Positions 48,598 to 60,969 of a stretch of 64,000 bases of DNA are shown here, piece after piece. The stretch spans positions 52,541,563 through 52,605,562 of the forward strand of contig JARCOQ010000005.1 in NCBI GenBank assembly GCA_029207755.1, written 5' to 3'. The position numbers and the translations under genes were made by a program. The stretch comes from Chamaea fasciata. Taxonomy: Eukaryota > Chordata > Aves > Passeriformes > Sylviidae. The notes under the pieces were generated by a model. The model saw only the letters and a program-made list of their open reading frames with translations. It did no database searches and was not told the origin of the DNA. The first letter of the stretch is position 1. Every line of letters begins with the position of its first letter.

Positions 48598-51500
48598 CTG
48601 CAGCAGACGGGAGAGATACAGCGTAACTGAGGGACACTTAATCTGCTGGGAATTCACTTTATTTAACGTGAGGTGAAGGCAGAGGGACGAAGACAGACTG
48701 CTCAAAGTACACATCGCAAACCTTTCCAGCTCAGCAACCTGACAAACGGGCTTCAGTTAGGGATGGGAAGCATGGAGTGGAAGTGAACTTGCTGCAGAAC
48801 ATAGCTTGAGTATCCCAGACTTTTAATCCAAACCCAAAAGACAAGCCCATCATTCAGAAAGTCACATCAAATCATAATGTTTTTCCAACACAGTGATTTG
48901 CTTTCTTTTTTTTTCATAGAACTGATGAACTTTTATTCCCCATCCTCCCTCAAAAAAATCCCACCAGACCTGCAACGGAATACATGACGACGCACAACTC
49001 AAATGCAAGTTAATTGAACAAGAACTAGTTTAACTACATTTTCCCAAACTCTGTGACATTTATTACGGAGAAGCATTGCAAGTGCCCGTTCTTTACATCA
49101 GCAGAAGAGGGGATGGCTTTCTGTGCACATGATCCCGGTTTTATAGCATCACTGAAGGGACTTCTTGAGGAGGACACAATTCCTTGAGTGAAGGACATAA
49201 ATATGAAGGGCTCCCTCTTCAAACACTTTTCAGTCAGTACTAGCCCAGCATTCAGGATTCACAGGAAAACAGAGTGATTCCAAGGTCAACACACAGTTAA
49301 ATATTACTAAATATTAAAAAAAATGTAAAATCCATACAGGTTTTATGTTTGGGAATAAATTTTTCCCCGAAGGTTATGCAAGTCTAAAACAGCAGTACTG
49401 AAAATGGGTAGGGGAAGAACAACGTGAAAGCAACTGGAATGCAAAGAGTATCCCCTAGAAACAGCAGAAAGTAATTTAAATGTGAATTTTACTCTTACTT
49501 CCCAGTTTTAATAAAAAATGGATTATAAGCTATAAAGGTGGGTATTTTTACAGTATAACTTTGCATCTTTTTTAAAAGTTGTCTGACTTAAATATTGACT
49601 TTATGCAAGCAGGGGCTCTTTTCTTCTAGGGAATACAAGCAACCTGATTCAAAGATGTATTTCATGAAAAGCCACGCTACTTAATATGCAGAATTCCGGA
49701 GAGCAGGACTAGAAGTATTTTCTGTGACCATGCTGATGTGCCTTTCTGCCATTCTGAAGGGACCATTGCCGAGAGTGATAGATGAGGAAGGACTTCACCG
49801 TCACTCAAATTTTAAAGCTATTTACAAGTACTTAGGTCCAATTCAGTTTAGTGGCAGTCAAGCACTAAAGCATCTTTAAAAATCTGGGCTGCAGCCCTCT
49901 GCTTAACTACCGCAGATGTTAAGTGCTCCAAGAAGTGGCAGAGTATTTTTATTTGGGGAAATCTTGTTCTCAGGAAGCCGAAATGAAAGATTCAGCTTGG
50001 TTTTTGTTACTGGCTGAATGGCTGTAAGATGATGACAACTTGCTGTCACTAACAAGCCGCAGCAAAACAGCCTCAGAATAAAGGAGTATATTCCTACATG
50101 CCCTCCCCTAGAATGGAGTGGTAAGGAAATGCTAGAATAACAACAAAGAAAATTTGGGATTTCAAACACTCTCAGATGCCGCGTTCAGGCTAGAGAAGCA
50201 GCAGCAGCACAAAGGAATGTGCCAGAGCAGGGGGAGGGAAGGGAGGCACGATCCTTGTAAGAATAATCAAGTATAAATTGCTGCATTTAGGAAATAAGAA
50301 ATTATGACAGCAGATGTGAAGAACCTTCCCTAAGGAGCTTCCTGTATTAAATGATGCATTTGTAAAGAAGTTTGAATAGTCAAGGTCAGAGATTTTATAG
50401 GGGGCAAACTGTTCTAAGTGAACCTACTTCTGTTTGAAAGAAACTATTAGAACTGGTGACCTCTAGAAATATTCTCCAGTAAGATAAATAATTTATGATT
50501 CCCCACCTCCACATAAGGATTTCAAACTACCTGAAAAACACAGCCTTTTTTTTACAATTTAGGGATTGTGCCCACTTTACACACAACTGAACCGGGGTTT
50601 CAAAGGAGTTAAGGCACTGTCTTAGGGACCTCGAATCTCCCTTTAGCCTTAGGAAGCTCTCAGAAGCTCACAGCAGCTCAGAGAACACCTTCTGTCAGCC
50701 TCCTCTTAGGGTTCTGTCCTTTACAACTCATCACAGGTCAGATGTCAAATCTGCTACAGAACCGGCAGATAAATGTGCATGCACCCCAATATCCACCCTT
50801 TGGCTCCCTTCCTCTTTCTGGGTTAGTGGAATAGCACTTACCAACACAATCTAACTCAAAAGACAAACGTGTTTGGGAACAGAAACACATCCAGTACACC
50901 ACTGCACACACCCTTCAGTNNNNNNNNNNNNNNNNNNNNNNNNNNNNNNNNNNNNNNNNNNNNNNNNNNNNNNNNNNNNNNNNNNNNNNNNNNNNNNNNN
51001 NNNNNNNNNNNNNNNNNNNACTGGACTAGGCAGGTAGGACTACCCAGAGATATTTAAGTACTTTATGAGGTCCTCAATAAATCTTTGTATTAAGTTTTGG
51101 GGATTTTTTTACTTTTTCAGCCTGAAATTTCTGATGTTCTATCTCACCAGCATAAATATTTCCCCTTCTGCATGAACTTCCCAGCCTTTTTATGCATCCT
51201 AACTTTTTTTCATTACTAAACAATGTTTTATTTTGATCTCACTTCTCCGCTCACAGATTTTGCTTTATTCTAGGTTCACTCTCATGTCCACCAGCTCTCC
51301 CCATATCTCACTCCACTGACCCCACTGTTCTCTCCATCATCCACCCTTCATCTCAAGTCTAAAAACACCACTGACACTTCTTGAAAATAATTCCAGCAGC
51401 ACACAATATGAGCCCAGACTTGAAGCAACATGGCTCAAGAAGATGTCACTGAAATAACAATTAGAAGCCAAGATAAAATATTAATGAATGAAATAATAAT

Positions 51501-54500
51501 ATAAAAAAAAAAAAAGTCATGAGTTGGGAGAAAACTATAAAACTGTTCTCTGTTGAGGAATGAACTTTGCTAAGCTGCAAACATCTGGAGGTCAAGAAGC
51601 ACAATGTGACTGTAGCACATCCCAGCAAGAAGCTGAAGAGGGGTAGTTGCCAGATTTTTCCACCACCAGTGAGACAAAGAAAAAAGAGAATGCTGGGACT
51701 CTAGGCAGTACCAAGGTCAGGGGCAAAGAGGCAGCTACAGAAAACAAGTTCATTTTGCTCAGCCAGCCTGGCAAGCTGGGTTTGGGAAGGCAATGAAAGA
51801 ACAAAACGTAGTATCAAAAAAAAAAAAAAAAAACCAACTTTAAAAAGGCATTTCCATGCAGCTATAAAACATCAAAGCTATATTTTTTTCAGGAAAGCCA
51901 GTAAGACAAGAGCAGAAAGCATCTTAAAGAGGAGCAAGAGAGTTTGTGATAGACTACACCGTGACACACTTGCTTCTCATGCAAATCTTGGACACTGCTC
52001 ACCAGAAACTCTTCCAAAAGCTTTTACAAGGGCCCAGGTCTTTCCCTATACTGCAGTGCCCCTCATAAACTGTCAGATCGTCCCTTACATGGGGAAGTAG
52101 AGCCTTTATTTAAACCCCCCAAAATCCCTACAGAGTGCCCTGCACCAATGGTCTGAATCGTCACAGTAATGTTTTTACAACCACCAGATTCGCAATCACA
52201 AATTCCTGCTTTTGCTTTAACCTCCTGAAAAATGCTTGTTACAAACTGACCACCAGTGAGTGAACATACTGAGACTAGAAAGCAACCACTAACACTAAGA
52301 AATAGGCTGAAAATACCAAGGGTTTTTGCTAAAATACCCATGTTCAGACAGTTCAGATAGAGGCCAATCAATGGAAGCAGTCTGCTATCCTCAGTTCTGC
52401 CACCAGAAAATGAATATTGAAATAACCCTAAAAAGGCATTCTTTTGTGGGAAAGGAGACCCAGGGAAACCACACTGCTGATGAAAGCCTTTCCAGAGAGA
52501 TACACTCTCCTCTTCCTCCTCTTCTTTAGGAACAGAATGCAGGTCCCAGGAAAGCAAAACCACTGATCCTCCCCTTGGCAGCCTGGTGTGCTCACCTGAC
52601 AAATGAGGACTTTTAAACGGAAGGCAGTACAGTCAGATGTCATGGAGACACTTGTGGATTTTAGGTTTGATCATGCAGACTTCTACTGACGGAATCATTA
52701 GGATTACTAAATGAATAGGATTTGTTGGAGATAGGAACATTTCCCATTGCATTTAAAAAAAATAAACAAATAAAACTAAATATGCACTTCTAAGCCTTTT
52801 TTAGAAAACATCTGAGGTGGTATCCTATGCCAGCAAATCTAAATTTGATAACTGTTATCAGTCAAATAATACTCAGTTCTGTGACCGTATCTTTGCCCTG
52901 GAAGTCATAGCCATTTCCACCCATATAAGCAAAACCAGGAAATGTAGTTCTGAATTACCTGTAAGACTCAAAATCCTACTCTCTTTGTCCTCTTCTGTTC
53001 AGAATCTCGTATTTCACATATCACTGAATACTTCAGTATCTCATCACATATTTCACATATTTGTTAACTGCAGATCTACTGGGCACTGAGCAATCTGGTT
53101 TCTAACATGGAAAAAAAAACAGTGACTTAAACAAAACCTCTTATTTTTCTGTAATTCCAATCACCTTAACCTGCATTAGGAAAAAAAAAAAAAAAAGGCA
53201 GCAAAATCCCCCAAATTATTTCTCACCATTCTAAAATACACATCATTGTTCTCCTTTGCAGGTTAAAATGACCTGTCACTCACAGCATGAGAAAATTCTT
53301 GACTGATTTTTTTCTTCAAATTAATGACTTCCTTTGCTCTCAAACATAAATATTGCACATTCCTCTCATCATTTTCTTTATAAAGAACACTAACATACTT
53401 GTGAGCTTTAACTGTAATAAAAAGATTATATGGACACAGCAAGCAGGAAATGAGATAAATTATTTGGATTTTGGGACTATGTGGTAACATTGACTTCTGT
53501 GAAGTTTCATCCAAAAATACACTGCACCTACTGTACACCAAAGTTTGACCAGGCATCCAGGAAAAGATACAGACACTGAGCTCAGAGAACACAAAAATGG
53601 CACATTTACCTAAGAAATCCAATTCTGTATTTATTTAAAGCAGTTACCACCTAGAATCCTTCTTTGTCAGTCTTATTTTGAACGATCGTATGATTTTAAA
53701 TTACTTTTTCTCATTTCCCTTGCTTGGTTCCCAAAACTATACAGTAAATGAATCGTCTATTTCTTAAGATTTAGTTTTATTTTGGCTCATTAGCAGTATC
53801 ATTTTCTGAACCAATTTCCCATCCATACAAATAAACTGTTCATTTATTCAATTTGAAAAATCAACACAACCTAGTAATGTTGTTTTGTTTTCACCTTAAA
53901 TTTTTGCTTTACCATATAGCCAATATATTTCAGACACTGGAGTGCTCTAAGATTTACAAATAGTCTGAATATTTTTCAAGGCTAAATGCACTATTGTAAT
54001 CCTACATACGATAGTGCCTGAATATATAAAACATTGTCATATTTCGATGAAATATTTAAATGGATACTTTTCTTAAAGTAAAACCAAATCTTTTTCCTGA
54101 AAAATATACTATTTTCACTCAATACTACCTTTAGTTATCTAGAAATACCTGCAGAGGTAGCTAATCAATGTAAGTAATTACCTCTAGGGAAGGAATTTTT
54201 AAATAAATATCTAAGAGTCACAAAAATCACTCCTCACTCTAAAAAAATTGCCTTAATCTCTGGCAGTAACACAAAATCTGCTATGTTACTGTAAACCATG
54301 TGTATATTTTCATATAGGAAAAATTAGAAGTCCCCAAATGAGAATACTCATTCTAAAGGAAAAAAGCCAAAAATATAGGTTATGTGGGGAAATTACAAAA
54401 AATGGACATTCCAACAGGAATAAATTAGGGTTGTGAGAGTTTGATTCTACAGTTTGCAATTTGGGCATGTCATCTGGTTAAACTCCTGAATCTTTCAAAA

Positions 54501-57500
54501 TATTATTTACTGAGAAGAAGACTATGTAAGTACTAAAACATATTTAAGACACAGTTTGGTTTAACTTTCAATTGAAGAATTTTCTATACTCTTTTTGACA
54601 ACTGGCCACATCCTCATTTCCTAGCCTAGTACAAGCTCTGCTGGGTGAAAGCCACTTGCCCAGAACACCCACTTGATCCAAATTGATTTCAGTGGAATTT
54701 GTGTATTATAAATTGACAGGGTCTTCCCTTTTCCTGCAGCAGCACCGCTCGGCTGTGGATTCATTTCTACTGCCAATATTCTCATCTGATTTCAGAAAGA
54801 AATCTGATGCTAACAACTCTTGAAAGGACAAGAGCACAAAAGAAAAGTGGCCTATCCATCCCCGTGGTTCAGGATGAATGAAATGCCGAAGTACCTGCAC
54901 ATATGTCAAAGGTGGGATGTAGAACACAGCTCACATGTAAATACATTTATAGTGCTACTTCTGAGATCAGTGTCTCTTTTCTACTAATGCCTGGAGATAA
55001 ATTATAAAAGTAAATAAGCAGATCCTTAACAGCTACATTTTTTTCTTTTACACACAAAACTTTGAAAATTAACTATGCTGTCATATTACTTTTGCTGTTT
55101 CCACTTCTCCCTCTTTTAGCTCCATCTATCCCATTGAAACCCTTCATGTCATCTGATTCATGTCCAGGGGGGGGAGTCACTGGGTTTGTTACCTTTATTT
55201 TTCCAGGTATTGCCTCCAGGACTGATGTAAAGAAAGAACAGTCAACAGCCACTCCTTTAACCCTGAAGTTATGTCCACAAAGAGCCCCCCTACATGGTCC
55301 ACATGAGATAAAGAAAGGATACCCCTGAACTGTGGCTCCCAGAGCTGTGCACTGTCCATCAGCTGATTCACTGCCTGCTTGAAAAACTTGCATGAAAAAT
55401 TTTATTTGCACTGGTGAAAATATTTTCCAGTGACACAAATAAAAACCCGCTAAAATAAAACTACACAGTTTAGGGATGGAAAGTAAACAGAGATCAAAAT
55501 GTAAAAATATTTTACAACCAAGGTTCTGAAATTAACTCGCTGTACATTTTTTTATTTTCTTTTCCTTTCTGTTTTATTTGATCAACGTGGTGAAATCTGA
55601 ATGTTTTTTGATGTTGACAAACCTGAAATTTCCACTAATATGTGTTGAAATTGACGCTTATTGTCATTCTTGTTGAAGGTACAAGACAGTTAAACTCTGT
55701 CAGTAGCTAAGCTCTCATCTACCCTATCCCCACTACATTAGGCAAGGTGTCTTGAACTTCTACCAAAATCCACTCATATTAGGGACAAAGTGTTGAGGGA
55801 CAAAACTCAGAATAGCAATACAGTATAGAAAACCTCCAAGTAGAAATGTTTTCTACCAAAGAAGCAGAAGAAAGGCTATCCCACAAAGCCAAAATAATCC
55901 CTTTCTTACTGAACATTATGATTATCCACAGACCAGGTGAAATCCAGCAGCAAATGATGCTGGGCACTGTACAGTCCTAGAGTAAAACAGTCTCTGCCCC
56001 AGATTACAGTCTCCAGAAACTCAACAAAAGATATGGGAGGAAAACAATGTAGCACAGCAGTGATCAGTGCAATGGCAGCACACTGTGTTCCTTCCATTTT
56101 CTTTTAAGGAGAAGGAAAAAATAATGCAAGATTAGCATCACAAAAGACAGAAGTGGAAAGAAGATGGGATATGATAAGAGTCAGTGAGAGGAGGGAAAAG
56201 GTGATAAGGAATAAAGTGGCGTGCAGGGTGCTGGAGTTACACAGCGCGTTAAGCCAAGTGATGTGATTCGGAGAGCAGGCAAAAAAAGGAGGCTTGTGCA
56301 AAACAGCCAATTAAGAAAAGCATGGAAAAAAACAATCAAAAATATCAGTCACCATCAGCCTCCTTCATATGCTACTTGTGCAGCTGCTCTGCTGGCTTCA
56401 GTCTTTGGTTCAATGACAAGACCCTCAGTGCCATAAGGGAAGCTGGGCTGACTGCAAGGCAGAGGAATTCCATTTGAAAGGTGAAGAGGACAAACCACAT
56501 AAAAAGTAAGCTTGCAAAGAAAAGTGATATACTCTCGGTTTTAGCAGAAATGTACAAATTAGACATATGTAACAAGTGAGGGCTAATAGTTGCTATTGAA
56601 ATGTGTTTCTGCATTACACCTCTCAAACAGCAAAGACGAGCCCTTACTACACTGACATTAGTCTGACACAGAATATAGCATATTTAAATGATATTATGAA
56701 CTCAATCTTTACTCCCACAGTAAACCGTAGCATTTTAAATCGTGACTGAATGGAAGATGCCAAGCATTTTGTGTTTACGTTACTCTAATGAATCCCAAAT
56801 CAGTTATGACTGCAAGTTGCCCCATTTATACCATGATGGCTAATTGTTAATCCTAATACAATTCCCACTGCCTTGTCAAAGCACGGTAAATCTGTCACAC
56901 TTGTTGACAGTTTCAACAATGAGGTCAAGCAGTGAGCAGTGCCCAGGAATGAACTGCTTTACCTCCAGAGGTGGTCACTGCAGAGGCAAGGGAACAGCCA
57001 GTACTGCAACAGCTCTGCCACTTTTTGCAATAGATCTTATCAGGGACTGTCACTCTGCAACCTTGCCCAAGTATCACATTCTCACGCTATTTTATTTGCA
57101 ATTACATTGACTGAAAAGATGATATTCTAACAGGAAGTTAAAGGATAACAATCCAAAGACCTTAAAGAACTCTCTCACATTACCAACTTTGCTTGTATTT
57201 TGAAACATAACCTTGAATAGCCAGGATTTAAAATGAAGCATTTGTTTTAAGTTAGAAATAATAATTAGAGACCACTTTGCTTTCAGACACTCTCAGATAG
57301 ATGAAATTGACCTATGGAAAATGATCACAGAACCGAAACGGATGAATGATCCAGAACACCCAAATTAAAGTTTCCAGTGCTACACTGAGTCTTATTTTGA
57401 AAGCTCATACTGTAGGTTGCAATATTGTAATATTCCTTCATGTAACTGAACATATGAAATGCCTCTTCCTTCAGCTTACCTTGCACATCCCGTATGAATT

Positions 57501-59741
57501 CTTCAAAACAAGATTCAGCAAGAATCAAATGGACTGCACTGAATTATTTTTATTATGTTTATTAACCAACTGAGGTGAAAACTGTTCTCATGGATGAAAA
57601 GTATTAAAATTCTCAATTATGAATGCACTTTCTAATTACTATTTGATATTATTTCCATATGTCTGAAAAAAAGAAACTGACTGGGTAATTGACTAAGCAG
57701 TTACCCGGTTTCAGGGGTTTTGAGTCTCCTTCCTTGTAATTCAGTGGCAGAACTCTAGCTGACTTAAAAACCAATGAGCTCTTTATACACTTCTACTCAT
57801 TCTACTAAAAAGTCCACTTCCGTGAAACTCTTCAGGTCAGGAGGACTACACCTGAGGCAGCAGACCTGAACATTTTTAGTTCCTAGAAGGACTAACCTAG
57901 AGGTTTTCTTTTGATTTCATATAGTACATTCAATTAAATAAATATCATCACAAAAGACACTATACTCTATGAACCATTCACTGAAGAAGCAGAAACATCA
58001 ATGTCAGAGTCATCTATGAATGTATGCCAGATCAGAACTCCAGTCTGCTTTACATTCCTGCTGACAGTTCCCATAATGAGCATGCAGCATTAAATAAAAA
58101 ACCATGACCTGTTTAAACAAAGATCAGAGCACAAGCTTTATCTTTGCATTCTCTAATGTTTGTTGTTTGGCATCACAAACTAACAACAAAGCAAGTCTCT
58201 TGTTAATAGCAGCCCAGAAGGTTTTCATACAGGGCATGAGGGGATGGCTCTTGTCCACAAGAACATTTGTGTATTTTTAAAATGGGCATTTCACTTCACA
58301 CAAACATATACAGGTATTCTCTGCAGTTACTCTGCTTTGAATTATACCACAGAAGATCAAGAAGAAGAAAGGAGATAGATGGGATAATGTAGAAACAAGA
58401 AATTTTAGAGATTTGTTATGTCTCGGATAGCTTGCGACAATGAAACAAATCTCAAGAGCCAACCTAAACTGTTTAAACATACCATTGAAATTTCAAGGGT
58501 AGTAACTAATATTAATCAGTTCACATATGAATCATACATGGCAAAACTGCTACATTTCATAATTTCAAAGAAATCCACATACAAATAGAAATCAGTCCCC
58601 CCCCCCACCCATTTTTGTAGTACACTACCAGAGAATTTACAGTGTCTGGCATCACGAAACTGTTTATTACGAAAAGGTGCAACACAGATTGCCATTTTAC
58701 AATTACTCCATAACTAGTCTTCTCAAAAGATGCATGATATTTTGGTAGTCAGATTTCAGATATACACTTTTAAAATGTAGCCCTGCATTTTAAATATCTG
58801 CCTTAGAAAAACTGAGAGTTCACTTCATCACGAGCCAATTGCAAAGTTTAATAATCATGCTTAGTTATCAATTTATCCAGAATATCCAAAGCTCCTTCAC
58901 ACTAGTCTAAATTAACCACGAAATTCATGAAACTGAAGTTGAAATGGCTATCAATACCGTACATTATCAGCAGATCTCTCCATGATAATATTGTCAAGGT
59001 ACAGACTGTGCAAGCAGGAATCTTCAACTATTGATCTTCCACCAAAGAGTATGGACCGTTTAAAATCTGCCCAGTTCCTTCACGTTTCCCATCCGTACCC
59101 TCTGTGTTACCCACGGACAAGCACACTCATTTATAAATGTATTCCACACTACCCATCTGAAAGTGCGAGATAGAAAACGCTAATCCTAAGAAAGCAATAA
59201 AAAGAACTGAAATCTCCATCTAAACGTCCCCAATCTTTTTTTTTTATTATTTTTTTTTCCGGTCTGCTTCACTGCTTCGAGCGTGCTGGATACCAAATAA
59301 CAGCGCAATAAATTAAATCGGCATGAATCCTACCAAACTTATCGAGCGGTTTCCTCCCGGAACAAAACTTTGGAGGTCACTCAATCCTCTCCTACGACAA
59401 AGGGAAGTTCTTCCTCTTCCATCACCCCTTCCCCCGGCTATGCGAGGGGAAACTATCGGGGAAGGCGCGCACGGCTTTTCCACGGGGGCTTCCTCCGCGC
59501 TGTTGGCTGGTGACACTGAGCACGGCGGGGGGGGGATGCGAGGGACAAGAGGCCGGGGCGGCCGGGGGTCCCAGCCCGACCTCCGCGGCAACTCTGCGAA
59601 CAAAGTAACTTCCCGGCTGGGCGGCGGCGGGGCACGGCGGGGCAGCGGCTGTCCTGCCCCCGCCAGCGAGCGCTCGCACGGCCGGGGAGAGCAGCCCCCG
59701 AGGGGCAGGCAGGGTCCCCGGAGCGCGGTGCCAGCCCTTAC
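48598..59741 (-). other. MPPED1: Predicted 5' leader intron of MPPED1
   Basis: This is AT-rich non-coding DNA between the CpG island and the first coding exon, interrupted by a 100-N gap. I see no confident coding exon in it. There are short homopolymers (poly-A at 51818-51832 and 53179-53196, poly-C at 58597-58606). The longest open frame, 52602-52063 on the minus strand, is not recognisable. One isolated good donor with a weak acceptor lies near 57480. Human MPPED1 has extra N-terminal residues, so an unrecognised small exon here, or in the gap, is possible. Confidence 0.5.
50920..51019. other. Assembly gap (100 N)
   Basis: Exactly 100 N bases, the customary placeholder for a gap of unknown size. 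It lies in the predicted leader intron. Any sequence missing here, including a small exon, cannot be judged. Confidence 0.99.
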
Positions 59742-59900
59742 CTTGCTCGCACCCCGCTCCGCACGGCCGGCGGCAGCAGCGCCGCGGGGCCGGGGCACGG
59801 GATGCTGCGAGGCTCCCGGCGCCTCTCCCTCCGCCTCTCTCCCGATCCTCAGAAAAGCCCTTCCCCCCCCTCGCCCCCCCCCGCCCGCCTCACTCTCCGT
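59742..59900 (-). other. MPPED1: Candidate 5' untranslated exon 1 of MPPED1 (5' end not defined)
   Basis: The minus strand reads GCGAGCAAG|GTAAGG, with the donor GT at 59741-59740, close to the ideal MAG|GTRAGT consensus and inside the CpG island. Splicing to the acceptor at 48598 would give a leader followed by the MPPED1 ATG. The upper limit of 59900 is arbitrary, because no transcription start can be read from sequence. The exon would hold no ATG in the MPPED1 frame. Confidence 0.45.
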
Positions 59901-59921
59901 AGCTTTGGGGCATAGATATTA

Positions 59922-59938
59922 CATACATACATACACAC

Positions 59939-59970
<32 letters not shown>

Positions 59971-59974
59971 ATAT
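59922..59974. repeat. TACA/AC/AT/GT compound microsatellite, palindromic
   Basis: TACATACATAC, then ACACACAT, an AT run, then GTGTGTGTGTAT. The AC and GT arms are complementary around the AT core, so the tract can form a hairpin or cruciform. It lies inside the CpG island. Confidence 0.9.
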
Positions 59975-60290
59975 TTTTTTTTCTTTTAAGAAGCCAAGGG
60001 GAAGCTTGGTTGGGAGAAGCAGAGCCCTGACGCGCTTGGGGGTGGGTAGGTGGGGGGTGCGGCTGGGGGGGTTTCAGACCCTCGCACGGCAACACAGGCG
60101 GACCCATCCCCCCCGTCTGCTCGGTCCCCAGCCGGGGGAGGCGGTCGAACCTCACCGCCTTCCACCGATCCCGCACCGGGAACGGGCCCTGCGAGCGATC
60201 CTCCCGCCCGGGGCAGCCCGCCCGCACCCCAGCCCCGACCCTCATCCCTGCGGGGGCAGCGGGGCGGGGAGCCCCCCCCCAAATACCTAC

Positions 60291-60400
60291 CCTGCCCGCC
60301 GGGGCTGGTTTGAGGACGCAGGATTTTGTGCGAGCTATCGTCTCCTTCTCCGGGAGCTCAGCCTCCCCTCCCCCCCGCCTCCCCTCCCCCGCCTCCCCCA
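60291..60400 (-). other. MPPED1: Alternative candidate first exon (5' end not defined)
   Basis: A second minus-strand donor, GGCAGG|GTAGGTA, occurs with GT at 60290-60289, about 550 bases upstream of the 59742 donor. It is a weaker match but plausible as an alternative first exon end within the same island. The upper limit is arbitrary. Confidence 0.25.
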
Positions 60401-60969
60401 CCTCCTTTGGGGGGCCAGGAATCCCCCACTGCCGGCCCTGCCTCCTCCCCGCCCGGCCGGAGCGGTGATGCGCCGGGGCCGCGGCGCTGCATGGCCCCGG
60501 TGCTGGGTGCCCGCGGCCGGGCTGCGCTGCGGCGGAGCGCGGGCTGTCCCCTCCCGCCGCGGGCGCGGGTCAGCGGGGGAGGCGCGGGGCCGCCTCCGCC
60601 GGGAGGGGAGGCTGAATCCCCCGGCCCCGCCGAGGGGCTCCGCGGCCCGGGGCACAGCCGAGGCGGCATCCTTGGGGAGCGTGTGTGCGCGTTCGGGAGG
60701 CAGGAACTCCGCGCCGGCCTTTCGGAGGGGGTGGGGGGTGCCGGTGGTCCCCCTCCTTCCCCCAGCGGTCAGGGGGAAGTTTGGCGGCGGGGCTGCAGGG
60801 GCATTCTCCGGCCAGGAGAGCCGCTGCCCGTCCCTTCGGCAGCGCAGGTGCTGGTGGGCGAGAAGGGCGGCGGGGGGACTCCGGAGGTCCGGTCCTGGCG
60901 GGGTACAGGGGAATGCTCTTCACGGGGGTGGCCGAGGGAAGGTCCCTTGCCCGACAGCGCCTGGTGTAT

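Larger units (their letters stand above)
59340..60960 (-). promoter_or_regulatory. MPPED1: CpG island, probable MPPED1 promoter and first-exon region
   Basis: Base composition switches abruptly from AT-rich to very GC-rich with dense CG dinucleotides over about 1.6 kb, then returns to AT-rich near 61020. GC boxes are visible: GGGGCGGGG at 60261 on the plus strand and CCCCGCCC at 60447 (GC box on the minus strand). Two good minus-strand donors lie inside. It is the only such island in the window and sits upstream of MPPED1, so a promoter role is a natural inference. The start site itself cannot be placed. The long open frames here in several frames are a side effect of low stop-codon density. 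Confidence 0.75.

Noticed and set aside
59313..59798. 161-codon minus-strand open frame in the island
   Set aside because: It begins with GTG, not ATG, and continues through a strong donor at 59742. It is better explained as leader exon plus intron.
59323..60030. 235-codon plus-strand open frame
   Set aside because: Its translation runs through the TACA/AC/AT/GT repeat and is low complexity. Open frames exist on both strands here, so it is a compositional effect.
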